DNA from: UBA6522 sp963664945
GTDB lineage: Bacteria; Pseudomonadota; Gammaproteobacteria; Steroidobacterales; Rariloculaceae
Length of the DNA: 64,000 bases
Direction: 5' to 3'
NCBI GenBank assembly: GCA_963664945.1
Contig: OY761822.1
Span: forward strand, 5,208,001 to 5,272,000
A program made the translations under genes and the position numbers. Of the stretch, positions 41,335 through 49,085 are shown piece by piece (the first letter of the stretch is position 1; the number at the start of each line of letters is the position of its first letter). The notes beneath the pieces were generated by a model, which saw nothing but the letters and a program-made list of their open reading frames with translations, had not been told where the DNA came from and did not search any database.

Positions 41335-44181
41335 ATGCGGAACATCATCAAGGCACTCGGAATCGCGGCCGCCGCGCTTGCCGTCATACTCGCCATCGCC
41401 GCGTTTCTGCTGTGGCGGCTGTTCGATCCAGACAACGTCCGGGAGGAGCTGGAAGCGTTCGTGGCGGAACGCACCGGGCGTGAATTCTCGATCGACGACG
41501 ATCTCGCCCTGACCGTGTTTCCCTGGCTCGGCATCGAAACGGGCCGGATGCGCCTCGGCCACGCTCCGGGCTTCGGCGATGACGACTTCGCCAGCGTCGA
41601 CTCCGCGGGGGCGCGGGTTCGACTGCTGCCGCTGTTCCGTGGACGGATGGAGTTCGGCGCCGTGGCGCTGGAAGGTCTCGAACTGAATCTGGCCCGCGAT
41701 GCCGGCGGACTCGACAACTGGTCGGACCTGTTGGGTACGGCGTCTCCGGCGATCGATGCGGACGGCGCCGGCGCGCCGGACGGCGTCGTCGATGAACCCT
41801 TTTTCGGCGAAGTCGACATCGCCGGCATCGCGGTCCGCGACGGCATCGTGTTCTGGCGGGAGAACATCGACGACGTTCGTTACGTGATCTCGGACATTTC
41901 CCTTGCAACCGGTCCGATCGCCGCGGGCATACCCGTGGACATCGACCTGGACCTGCGGTGGGTGGGCGTGCAACCGGCTTTCACGGCGCAACTCGATGGA
42001 CAGGCTTCCCTGGCCGCGGTCCCGGAAGCGGCGGGCCTCCAGGCCGACGGCCTGCGCCTGGCTTTCCGTGTCGAAGACGGTCGGAGCGATGAACGCATTA
42101 CGGGCAATCTGCAGACATCGGTCACCTTCGACAACGCCTCGCGCATCGTCCGGATGGACAATCTGCGGCTCGAGTCCGCGCTGAGCGACTTCACGGGCGG
42201 CGCCGGACCGGTCGACGTCACCTTGGTGGCGCCTTCGGTGCGCGTGGACGCCAGGGCCCGGACGGCGGACGTTCCCGAGGCGGTGACGACCATCGGCGGC
42301 ATTACGGCGCGCTGGCACCTGACCGACGCAAGCTTTACCGGCGAACCGCGGTTCGCGGGGACCGTGGCCGTTGCGGAGTCGCCCGTCGAAGAAGCGCTGG
42401 CGTTGTTCGGAGTGGAGTACGACGCGTCCCTGGGCGACTTCGACCTTCAGTCCGGATTCCAGCTCGAACCGCTGGCGGGACGCGCCGAATTGACCGGACT
42501 TCGGAGCACGCTGCTGGACATGGCCGTCACCGGCAATCTCGCCCTCGGCGACGCGGACCTGTCGGGCGATCTGCAGGCCCCGACATTCGATCCGGGGGCG
42601 TTATTCGGCGTCCTGCCGCCCGAGTGGCTCGACGGCGCAAACGTCACCTCCATCGAACAAATGGAGCTCAGCGCGGACTTCACCGTCAACCGCAACGGCA
42701 ACGGATTCTCGCTACGTGATTTCGCCGTCGCGCTTCCCGGCGGGGCTATCTCCGGTAGCGCGGATCGACCCGCCGATGCCGACAGCTACAGCGGACGCAT
42801 CGTCGCCTCCGATCTGGACCCGGAGGTCGTGGCGAGCGTATTTCCGGCCCTCCTGCCGGACGCGCTCGGCGCGGAGCGACTCGGGACCCTGGGCATCGAC
42901 ACCGCATTCGACTACGAATTCGACTACGACGCGGCCGGATCCGTATTGCGCCTCGAAGAGTTGGCTGCCAGCGCATTGGGCCTGCAAGCGAGCGGCGACC
43001 TGACCGTTCGCGACCCCGCCGGCAGCCCGGTCGTTACCGGCACGCTGCAGGTGGCGAACTTCTCCCCGCGGGCGCTCCTGGAACGCCTTGACCGGGACGT
43101 TCCGCCCACCGCCGATCCGGGCGCGCTGCGCGAGGCGGCCCTGAGCGCCGACATTTCGTTCGGTGCGAACCGGGCGGAGCTCGCGTCGCTGCAAATGCGC
43201 CTGGACAACACCAACCTGACCGGCCGCGTCGAGATAAACGACTTTTCCGACCCGCGCTTCGCATTCGACCTGGACATGGACCGGATCGACCTCGACCGCT
43301 ACCTCCCGTCCACCTCCGAGGCGCCGGCCGCGCCCGGCCGGGAGGACCAGGCCTTCGACACCGCCACCCTGGCCGACCTGAATCTGGCGGGACGGATAAG
43401 CGCTGACGAACTGCAGGTCTCGGGGCTCAACGTGTCCGGCTTTTCCACCGACATCGACCTGGCCGAGGGCATCGGCCGCATCGAACCCCTGGAAGCCCGT
43501 CTTTACGGCGGCGACTTCAGCGGCGCCACCGAACTCGACGTCCGCGCCGGCGGCCCCTTCGTCTCGCTGCGGGGCACGATGTATGACGTCGACATTGCGG
43601 GACTGCTTGGCGCCCTCTCCGGAGAACCGGCGCGCACCAGCGGCACGGGTATCATCGACATCGAACTCACCGGAGTCGGCGACAACCTGGACGAGGTGCT
43701 TTCGACCTCGACGGGTTCCATCGAGTTCACGCTTCGCGACGGCGCGCAGCGGGGAGTCAACCTCGACCACGCACTGTGCGACCTCTACAACCAGCTACGC
43801 GGCTACCCGCGACCGGCGCCGGTGTCCGCCGATGCCACCCGCTTCAGCCTGGTGCGCGGTTCGGCACAGGTCCGCAACGGAATCGCATCGACCACCGATA
43901 TCCTCGCCAGCCTGACGACCATCGAGGTCAGCGGCGGGGGGCGAGTCGATCTGGTGACTTACGGAATCGACCTCGGCCTGGACGCCGAGATGACGGCGCC
44001 CATCCCCATACCGGGCTGCGAGACCCTGGACAGCCTCGTCGGCGAGACTATTCCGCTCGTGGTCGGCGGAACCGCGGCCGAACCGCGGATCGGACCCGAC
44101 TTCGGAGAACTGATCAGGCAGCGCCTGCAAGAGGAAGCCGGGGAAACCGTTCTCGAAGCGGTGATCGACCTGTTGAACTAG
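41335..44181 (+). CDS. AsmA family protein
   Basis: A 948-aa inner-membrane-anchored periplasmic protein. One N-terminal span (ALGIAAAALAVILAIAAFLL) is followed by the AsmA N-terminal domain (REFSIDDDLALTVFPWLGIE) and a long repeating beta-groove region. The conserved C-terminal AsmA_2 block includes DELQVSGLNVSGF, RIEPLEARLYGGDFSGA and the closing LGLDAEMTAPIPIPGC. AsmA proteins are thought to carry phospholipids to the outer membrane. Confidence 0.9.
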   Translation: MRNIIKALGIAAAALAVILAIAAFLLWRLFDPDNVREELEAFVAERTGREFSIDDDLALTVFPWLGIETGRMRLGHAPGFGDDDFASVDSAGARVRLLPLFRGRMEFGAVALEGLELNLARDAGGLDNWSDLLGTASPAIDADGAGAPDGVVDEPFFGEVDIAGIAVRDGIVFWRENIDDVRYVISDISLATGPIAAGIPVDIDLDLRWVGVQPAFTAQLDGQASLAAVPEAAGLQADGLRLAFRVEDGRSDERITGNLQTSVTFDNASRIVRMDNLRLESALSDFTGGAGPVDVTLVAPSVRVDARARTADVPEAVTTIGGITARWHLTDASFTGEPRFAGTVAVAESPVEEALALFGVEYDASLGDFDLQSGFQLEPLAGRAELTGLRSTLLDMAVTGNLALGDADLSGDLQAPTFDPGALFGVLPPEWLDGANVTSIEQMELSADFTVNRNGNGFSLRDFAVALPGGAISGSADRPADADSYSGRIVASDLDPEVVASVFPALLPDALGAERLGTLGIDTAFDYEFDYDAAGSVLRLEELAASALGLQASGDLTVRDPAGSPVVTGTLQVANFSPRALLERLDRDVPPTADPGALREAALSADISFGANRAELASLQMRLDNTNLTGRVEINDFSDPRFAFDLDMDRIDLDRYLPSTSEAPAAPGREDQAFDTATLADLNLAGRISADELQVSGLNVSGFSTDIDLAEGIGRIEPLEARLYGGDFSGATELDVRAGGPFVSLRGTMYDVDIAGLLGALSGEPARTSGTGIIDIELTGVGDNLDEVLSTSTGSIEFTLRDGAQRGVNLDHALCDLYNQLRGYPRPAPVSADATRFSLVRGSAQVRNGIASTTDILASLTTIEVSGGGRVDLVTYGIDLGLDAEMTAPIPIPGCETLDSLVGETIPLVVGGTAAEPRIGPDFGELIRQRLQEEAGETVLEAVIDLLN

Positions 44182-44189
44182 TGTCGAGT

Positions 44190-44222
44190 CAAGCCTGCGC
44201 CGTAGGACACGTCCATACGTGT
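44190..44222. repeat. Partial copy of the 47293 element end plus a small hairpin
   Basis: CAAGCCTGCGCCGTAGGA (44190-44207) matches the start of the 47291 element (CAAGCTTGCGCCGTAGGA) at 17 of 18 positions. GACACG-TCCATA-CGTGTC (44205-44222) forms a 6-bp stem right after, just downstream of the AsmA stop. No second element end was found. Confidence 0.5.
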
Positions 44223-44317
44223 CGGCGCGCTGACCGGCAGCAGTTTTTCGCGCCATTGCGGCATGAGCATATGGCCTATACTTCGCTGGCTACGAGTTTG
44301 AATCGCTGACCACGGTC

Positions 44318-45100
44318 ATGAATCGGCGGACATTCACCTTTCTCCCAATCCTCGCGCTGGCACTGGCCGGCGGCATGGCCATGCAGGAACGCGCCCCGGC
44401 CCAGGGCTGGGAGCTGGAGTACCCGCAGGCGGAATTCCACATCGCCCGGCTGATGCCCAGTGGAACCCAGGCGTTCCGCGGCGGCTACCGGCAGTGGTAC
44501 GCCATCGACTGGCCGGAAGCCGAAGATCATCTTTCCCAGGGTTTGCAGCGGCTGACCCGGCTCGAAGTCGCCGACGACAGCGTTCATGTGCGCACGCTCG
44601 ACGACCGCATCTTCAACCACCCTTGGCTGTTCGCACAGCAGGTGGGCCGCTGGACGCTGTCCCAAGAGGAATCCGACCGGCTACGGGAGTACCTGATGCG
44701 GGGCGGATTCCTGGTGGTCGACGACTTCCATGGCGAGTGGGAATGGGCGTACTTCTTAGAGACCATTCGGCGCGCATTGCCCGAGTTTCCCATCGTCGAC
44801 ATCCCCGATGACGACCCCCTGCTTCACGTGCTCTACGACCTGGACCGCAACACCCAGATCCCGGGCGCCCGGCACCTGTATCGCGGCGCAGGTGGTCAGA
44901 TAATGGCCCAGCTACCCGGCGGACCCCCCCAGTGGCGCGGGATCTACGACGAGCACGGCCGGCTCATGGTGGCGATCAACTACAACATGGACATGGGCGA
45001 CGCCTGGGAGCACGCCGACGATCCGTGGTACCCGAATCCCATGACCGCGCTGGCCTATCGGTTCGCAATCAATTACATCATCTACGCGATGACTCACTGA
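44318..45100 (+). CDS. DUF4159 domain protein, exported
   Basis: A 260-aa protein with signal MNRRTFTFLPILALALAGGM. The DUF4159 core reads FAQQVGRWTLSQEESDRLRE, then YLMRGGFLVVDDFHGEWEW and GIYDEHGRLMVAINYNMDMG, ending in FAINYIIYAMTH. Proteins of this type often sit near MoxR/DUF58/VWA membrane complexes, none of which is visible here. The next small gene begins 23 nt later. Confidence 0.82.
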   Translation: MNRRTFTFLPILALALAGGMAMQERAPAQGWELEYPQAEFHIARLMPSGTQAFRGGYRQWYAIDWPEAEDHLSQGLQRLTRLEVADDSVHVRTLDDRIFNHPWLFAQQVGRWTLSQEESDRLREYLMRGGFLVVDDFHGEWEWAYFLETIRRALPEFPIVDIPDDDPLLHVLYDLDRNTQIPGARHLYRGAGGQIMAQLPGGPPQWRGIYDEHGRLMVAINYNMDMGDAWEHADDPWYPNPMTALAYRFAINYIIYAMTH

Positions 45101-45122
45101 TCGGATTGCCGGGCGAACCTCC

Positions 45123-45455
45123 GTGGGCGAACTCCCGATTTTTCTGACTGCCGCGGCGGTTGTCGCGTTCATCCTGCTGGCGCCGCGGGTGCGGTCCGCG
45201 CTCCGCGGCGGTTTTCGCCGCGGCAACCGTGGCAACATCCTCGGCAACCTCCGGAGCGCTTTGCGCAGCGCCTTCGGAGGCGGCAAGACACTCCGCCGCA
45301 GCATCGACGTGGAAGCCGACCTGCTGAGCGCCTGCGGCGGAGACAGGGCAACTATGGAACGGCTGATTCGCTACGAGATAAACCGCAAACCGGAACTGGG
45401 ACGGACGGGCGCTGCGTTGATGGCCCTGTCGAGGCTACGCGCAGATCGACGCTGA
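45123..45455 (+). CDS. Small N-anchored protein of unknown function
   Basis: A 110-aa protein from GTG at 45123. One N-terminal span (IFLTAAAVVAFILLAPRVRS), an Arg/Gly-rich linker, then a helical part (SACGGDRATMERLIRYEINR) that looks like a small globular domain. Likely co-transcribed with DUF4159. No family recognised. Confidence 0.55.
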   Translation: MGELPIFLTAAAVVAFILLAPRVRSALRGGFRRGNRGNILGNLRSALRSAFGGGKTLRRSIDVEADLLSACGGDRATMERLIRYEINRKPELGRTGAALMALSRLRADRR

Positions 45456-45848
45456 CACTTTCCCCGCTCCTTCTTTATTCACTGCCCGAATCGCGCGGGC
45501 AGACACATGACGCAAACCGAATTGCGGTCGAATTCGACCGTAGACCGGACCCCCCCTGATCCTTCAAGGACCGAGAAATCGCGGTCCCGCGTGATCGCCG
45601 CCATGCTGGCGCGATTGAGAATGTGATCGCAACGGCGCTGACTGCCACTACCCGCCCAACCGCACAACCGTTCGCTGACGTTCCAGGAAACAACGCGATC
45701 GATCCGATTGCGGAGAGCAAAAGTAGTCCGCCAATGCCATATTAGTTATTCACCAAAACCACCGCTTTTGAACCATTGTGAACTATTGCGGCTGATTTTA
45801 ACGCTTCTCAACGGCTCATGATGTATCGATAAAGGATCCGAAAGGCGT
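45456..45848. other. Intergenic; left boundary of an AT-richer island
   Basis: No gene found. Base composition shifts here from strongly GC-rich to AT-rich, and the next genes use many AAA, AAT, ATA and TTT codons unlike their neighbours. AAAGG at 45841-45845 is the ribosome-binding site of the following gene. Confidence 0.5.
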
Positions 45849-45854
45849 GTGCAA

Positions 45855-46655
45855 ATGATATCGAAACAAATGAAAGATATCTTGGAAAAAGAAATACGTA
45901 GCAAGAATGAAATCGACGAAATTGTATCGCACCTACTTTCAAGGCATATTCGTGCTGGAAAGCTGGAATTCAGTCATGCGGTAAAGATGCTACTGCGCCA
46001 GTGCTTCTCACCGGAAGATATCAAGCGCAAGAGTGTCGCCAGGAAAATATTCATTAGCGAGCGACATTTGGTGAGAAAACTAAGAAAGGAAGGCATGACT
46101 TACAGGCAATTGGTTGATGAGGTTAGAAAAGAGCGATGTCTAGCTCTATTGCAGCAGGGTGCGACACAATCCGGCGAACTCACTCGACAACTTTGCTACT
46201 CCGACAGCTCGTACGTTTATCGCGCGTTCCGGCGGTGGACTGGAATTGGTCTGGCGGACGCCAAGAGAATGTTGGCACAAGATCCCAATGAATTGGTCTC
46301 GATTTTCCATTCCACCTCGAAATCGAGTGATGATATATTGAATACGGCATCAATCCCGATGCCTTCGAGAGCATTAGCAGGAGACAAGACAATGAGACAA
46401 TTGACGGTTCGAGAAACTGAAAACGTTGGTGGCGGATGGGGAGTCGGTGGAGCGGCCATCGGCGCGGTAGCCGGCGCCGCGGGGTATTTGGGTACGACCT
46501 CGACATCCGGCCAGTTTCGCTGGCGAGATCTCGGCTATAACACAATTGTCGGTGCTGTAACTGGTGCCATTGGTGGTGCGACGGGTGCCATAAGAGCGTA
46601 CTTTCTGCCGAAAGCGACGTTTGGCATGGGGGCCGTTTACGGCTTCGGCATCTGA
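45855..46655 (+). CDS. AraC-type HTH protein reading in frame into a Gly-Gly leader peptide
   Basis: A 266-aa open frame. Residues about 55-150 are an AraC/XylS helix-turn-helix pair (ARKIFISERHLVRKLRKEGM, then YRQLVDEVRKERCLALLQ and DSSYVYRAFRRWTGIG). No ligand-binding domain precedes it. A linker of about 40 residues leads without a stop to MRQLTVRETENVGGGWGVGG and a Gly/Ala-rich hydrophobic tail. Either the two are one protein or the tail is made separately from an internal start with its own ribosome-binding site. Codon use is AT-rich. Confidence 0.6.
   Translation: MISKQMKDILEKEIRSKNEIDEIVSHLLSRHIRAGKLEFSHAVKMLLRQCFSPEDIKRKSVARKIFISERHLVRKLRKEGMTYRQLVDEVRKERCLALLQQGATQSGELTRQLCYSDSSYVYRAFRRWTGIGLADAKRMLAQDPNELVSIFHSTSKSSDDILNTASIPMPSRALAGDKTMRQLTVRETENVGGGWGVGGAAIGAVAGAAGYLGTTSTSGQFRWRDLGYNTIVGAVTGAIGGATGAIRAYFLPKATFGMGAVYGFGI
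46392..46655 (+). CDS. Candidate double-glycine-leader bacteriocin-like peptide (internal start)
   Basis: An ATG preceded by AGGAGA at 8 nt spacing, inside the frame above, gives an 87-aa peptide. MRQLTVRETENVGG matches the class II bacteriocin leader pattern (M-R-x-L-T-x-x-E-x-x-x-V-x-GG). The core of about 72 residues contains GxxxG-rich stretches (VGGAAIGAVAGAAG and GAVTGAIGGATGAI) like membrane-active two-peptide bacteriocins. It has no cysteine. No peptidase-containing exporter lies in the window, so export would need a distant transporter. Confidence 0.5.
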   Translation: MRQLTVRETENVGGGWGVGGAAIGAVAGAAGYLGTTSTSGQFRWRDLGYNTIVGAVTGAIGGATGAIRAYFLPKATFGMGAVYGFGI

Positions 46656-46688
46656 TCGTACAGCCCGATAGTTCAGGTGGAGTTTAGA

Positions 46689-46985
46689 ATGTCGTTCAGG
46701 ATGAAAATGAAATCGATCTTGGTTTTTGATGCGGCTAGTGCGGCATTCTTTACTCTGCTTGCTTTGCTTTTCCCCAGCGAGAGCGAGCACATCCTGTCAG
46801 GAGCTACTTTTTTCCTGGTGATCTTTTTTCTCCATGGATTAATTGTACCGTTCAAGGGTTTGAATTTCGTACTATGGGATGCGCCGCCCGATAGCGCTGT
46901 TAAATACTATGCATTCTTTGCAATATTTCTGTCGGCTTTTTTTGGTACGAAGCTCAAATATATGGTCTTGCCGTATCTGAACTAG
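46689..46985 (+). CDS. Small three-span membrane protein, possible immunity protein
   Basis: A 98-aa protein beginning MSFRMKMKSILVF, with AGGTGGAG about 7 nt upstream. Hydrophobic segments are SILVFDAASAAFFTLLALLF, HILSGATFFLVIFFLHGLIV and YYAFFAIFLSAFFGTKL. It lies 33 nt after the leader-peptide frame, and its size and topology fit a bacteriocin immunity protein. That role is inferred from position only. Confidence 0.55.
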   Translation: MSFRMKMKSILVFDAASAAFFTLLALLFPSESEHILSGATFFLVIFFLHGLIVPFKGLNFVLWDAPPDSAVKYYAFFAIFLSAFFGTKLKYMVLPYLN

Positions 46986-47292
46986 CGAAGAAGGGCTGCT
47001 CGCTCACGACTTGAAGCCGATATGAAATATGCTCTTCCATTTTTCAAATTGGTTTCTCTCGAGCTGTCTCGAAATAAGAGTTCTCTATTGATTTTCGATG
47101 ATATCAATCGACGAATGAAAGCCATCCGATGGAACAGGAAACATTTTCTGCACTAGGAGTTTTCGCAGCGGGCTCGCTGCGCTGACGCGCAGGGAACTTT
47201 GTCCACGCACGCGACGCGGGAGCGTCGCATTATGTTAAATGGCGCCAACGTAACCTATTGAAATAACAGGAGTCTGAATTTAGTTCCATGCA
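46986..47292. other. Intergenic with two strong hairpins
   Basis: No gene. CGCAGCG-GGCT-CGCTGCG (47164-47181) and GCGACGC-GGGA-GCGTCGC (47211-47228) are perfect 7-bp stems, unlike the AT-rich surroundings. The second is followed by ATTATGTT and could end transcription of the peptide/membrane-protein unit. Confidence 0.5.
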
Positions 47293-47459
47293 AGCTTGCG
47301 CCGTAGGAATTCGCGAAAGCGAAAATTCGCCATCGCCGTCCCTTCGACCGGGCGATCAGGGAGAATATCGGGTCATACTTGACGAAATCGAGCGGGCTAA
47401 GGGGCGGAAGAGGGCGGATGAGGGCGGATTTGCAGCCGTGAATTCCTACGGCGCAAGCT
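47293..47459. mobile_element. MITE-like 167-bp element with perfect 20-bp inverted ends
   Basis: AGCTTGCGCCGTAGGAATTC (47293-47312) is the exact reverse complement of 47440-47459. The interior has GGGCGGA repeats and GGGAGAATATCGGG, a 14-mer also present in the 11849 element. No coding capacity. CTAG follows the right end at 47460-47463, but no CTAG is at the left end. Confidence 0.68.
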
Positions 47460-47507
47460 CCTAGATCAACCGCACATTCGTGAAAACTGTACAACCCAGG
47501 AAATCCA

Positions 47508-48788
47508 GTGGAGAATCGGCGGACAATACTCTTCTCTGGTTCAGGTACCAACGGTGATTTATACCCATTGATAGGCATCGCTCTCGAAATCTCAAAACGC
47601 GGATTCCCCGTGATCTTTCTGGTAAATGAATTCTATCGAAATCTGGTTAATGATCATGGGTTTGGCTTTCTAAGTACAGGAACAAAGCAACGGCATATCG
47701 AATTTCATAGTGATGCTCGTACATGGGATCCGGCGTCAGACGTTGTAGAAATCGGTTTTGATGGTTTCATCAGACAGACTATAGAGGCATCCTATCGTCA
47801 TGTTATCGAACAACATAAGAAAACACGACGTCTTGCAGTGATTGGAACTTACCCGTTGTTGAATGGCGCAACCATGGCGGCCGATGCGCTAACGATACCG
47901 CACACAACTGTTACGCTTTCTCCCCGGTATATCCCATCTCACGTGGCACCTCCGGCGCCACTCAAATGGGTGCTTCCGAACTGGATTTCGCCGACAGTGA
48001 AAAGGCCGATTTTCAAGACCATAAGCTATGCGTCCGCGAGGCGCTTAATGCGGAAGGCGTACTTTCAAAGACTGAATGAAATGAGAAAGTCGTTTGGGTT
48101 GGACCCGATCTCAACCTCACAAATGGTGGGAACGTTTTCAGAGCCCCATCTCCACATCGCGACCTTTCCTGATTGGTATGCAATGCGCGCGCCGGATTGG
48201 CCACCCGACGTGCATACTGTTGGATTTCCACTATTCAGTCATGGGGACCAAGGAGCCTGCAAAGCAGTGGACGATTTTATCGATTCTCAAGGCAGCCCCC
48301 TGGTATTTACCAGCGGCACTGGAGTAAAGGATTCCGAATCCTTGTTTCATGAGGCAAAGAAAATATGCGCTTCGCTGGCCTTGCCAGGCTTGTTCGTTGG
48401 CAGTGTAGATAGTCGGGTTGAATGCTCGGAGGACCGATTCCTGCATGTTGACTATATCGACTTCAAGTATGTGCTGCCCCGCTGTCGAGTCATCGTTCAC
48501 CACGGCGGTATCGGAACGTTGGCGGAGGCCGTGAGAGCGGGGGTCCCTCAACTCATTCGACCACTGGCATTCGATCAATTTGACAATGCGGACAGGGCTC
48601 ACCGACTCGGTCTCGGTAGTTTCATTTTGCCTAAATACTTTGAAGAGAAACGTGTTACTCCAGTCATTCGAGCCCTGCTCGCCTATCGTCAGGCGAGCAA
48701 TATAATCGATGTTTTTTCTACCGAGGTTAATGACGATCAAGCTATCCCGAAGGCGTGCGACTTGATTGAAGATTATTTGTCGCACTAG
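47508..48788 (+). CDS. GT1-family (UGT/MGT-like) glycosyltransferase
   Basis: A 426-aa GT-B enzyme. The N-terminal acceptor domain opens TILFSGSGTNGDLYPLIGIA and the C-terminal nucleotide-sugar site reads VIVHHGGIGTLAEAVRAGVP followed by PLAFDQFDNADRAHRLGLG. Relatives glucosylate lipids, macrolides or peptides. GTG start with AGGA 6 nt upstream. It shares the AT-rich composition of the leader-peptide genes and lies next to them, separated by the inverted-repeat element. A link to peptide modification is speculative. Confidence 0.87.
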   Translation: MENRRTILFSGSGTNGDLYPLIGIALEISKRGFPVIFLVNEFYRNLVNDHGFGFLSTGTKQRHIEFHSDARTWDPASDVVEIGFDGFIRQTIEASYRHVIEQHKKTRRLAVIGTYPLLNGATMAADALTIPHTTVTLSPRYIPSHVAPPAPLKWVLPNWISPTVKRPIFKTISYASARRLMRKAYFQRLNEMRKSFGLDPISTSQMVGTFSEPHLHIATFPDWYAMRAPDWPPDVHTVGFPLFSHGDQGACKAVDDFIDSQGSPLVFTSGTGVKDSESLFHEAKKICASLALPGLFVGSVDSRVECSEDRFLHVDYIDFKYVLPRCRVIVHHGGIGTLAEAVRAGVPQLIRPLAFDQFDNADRAHRLGLGSFILPKYFEEKRVTPVIRALLAYRQASNIIDVFSTEVNDDQAIPKACDLIEDYLSH

Positions 48789-49085
48789 TGTTCTATCTGG
48801 CCTGCTACAACCTACGGTGAGTCCGAAGTAGCGCTCCGCTTTTGGGTTCTCGTGGACCGACAATCATCAACTGGCAAGAGAAACCGAATCCCAACTTGAT
48901 GTTTGAGAGACGAAAAATCTCCTATTGCTGAATTCCTCCTGACCCAAGTATATCCAGCGTGGTCAGCGCCTCCATATCGTGAAGAATCTCTTTCCGTGGC
49001 ATGCTTACATGGATGTCACTGTCAACGGAATTGACCCTATTGCCAACACATCCGGTGGCAACAATGGCGTCGAGATAGTTTCTTG
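48789..49085. other. Intergenic; right boundary of the AT-richer island
   Basis: No supported gene between convergent glycosyltransferase and BCCT genes. A minus-strand frame of about 50 residues after the BCCT stop was examined and not accepted. No clear terminator stem was identified. Confidence 0.35.

Noticed and set aside
44318..45455. MoxR/DUF58/VWA complex suggested by DUF4159
   Set aside because: None of the partner genes is present in the window, so no complex is claimed.
48922..49085. Minus-strand reading downstream of the BCCT stop, seemingly ending ILGSGGIQQ
   Set aside because: Looks slightly protein-like but has no start with a ribosome site and runs antisense to unrelated DNA; too weak to call.
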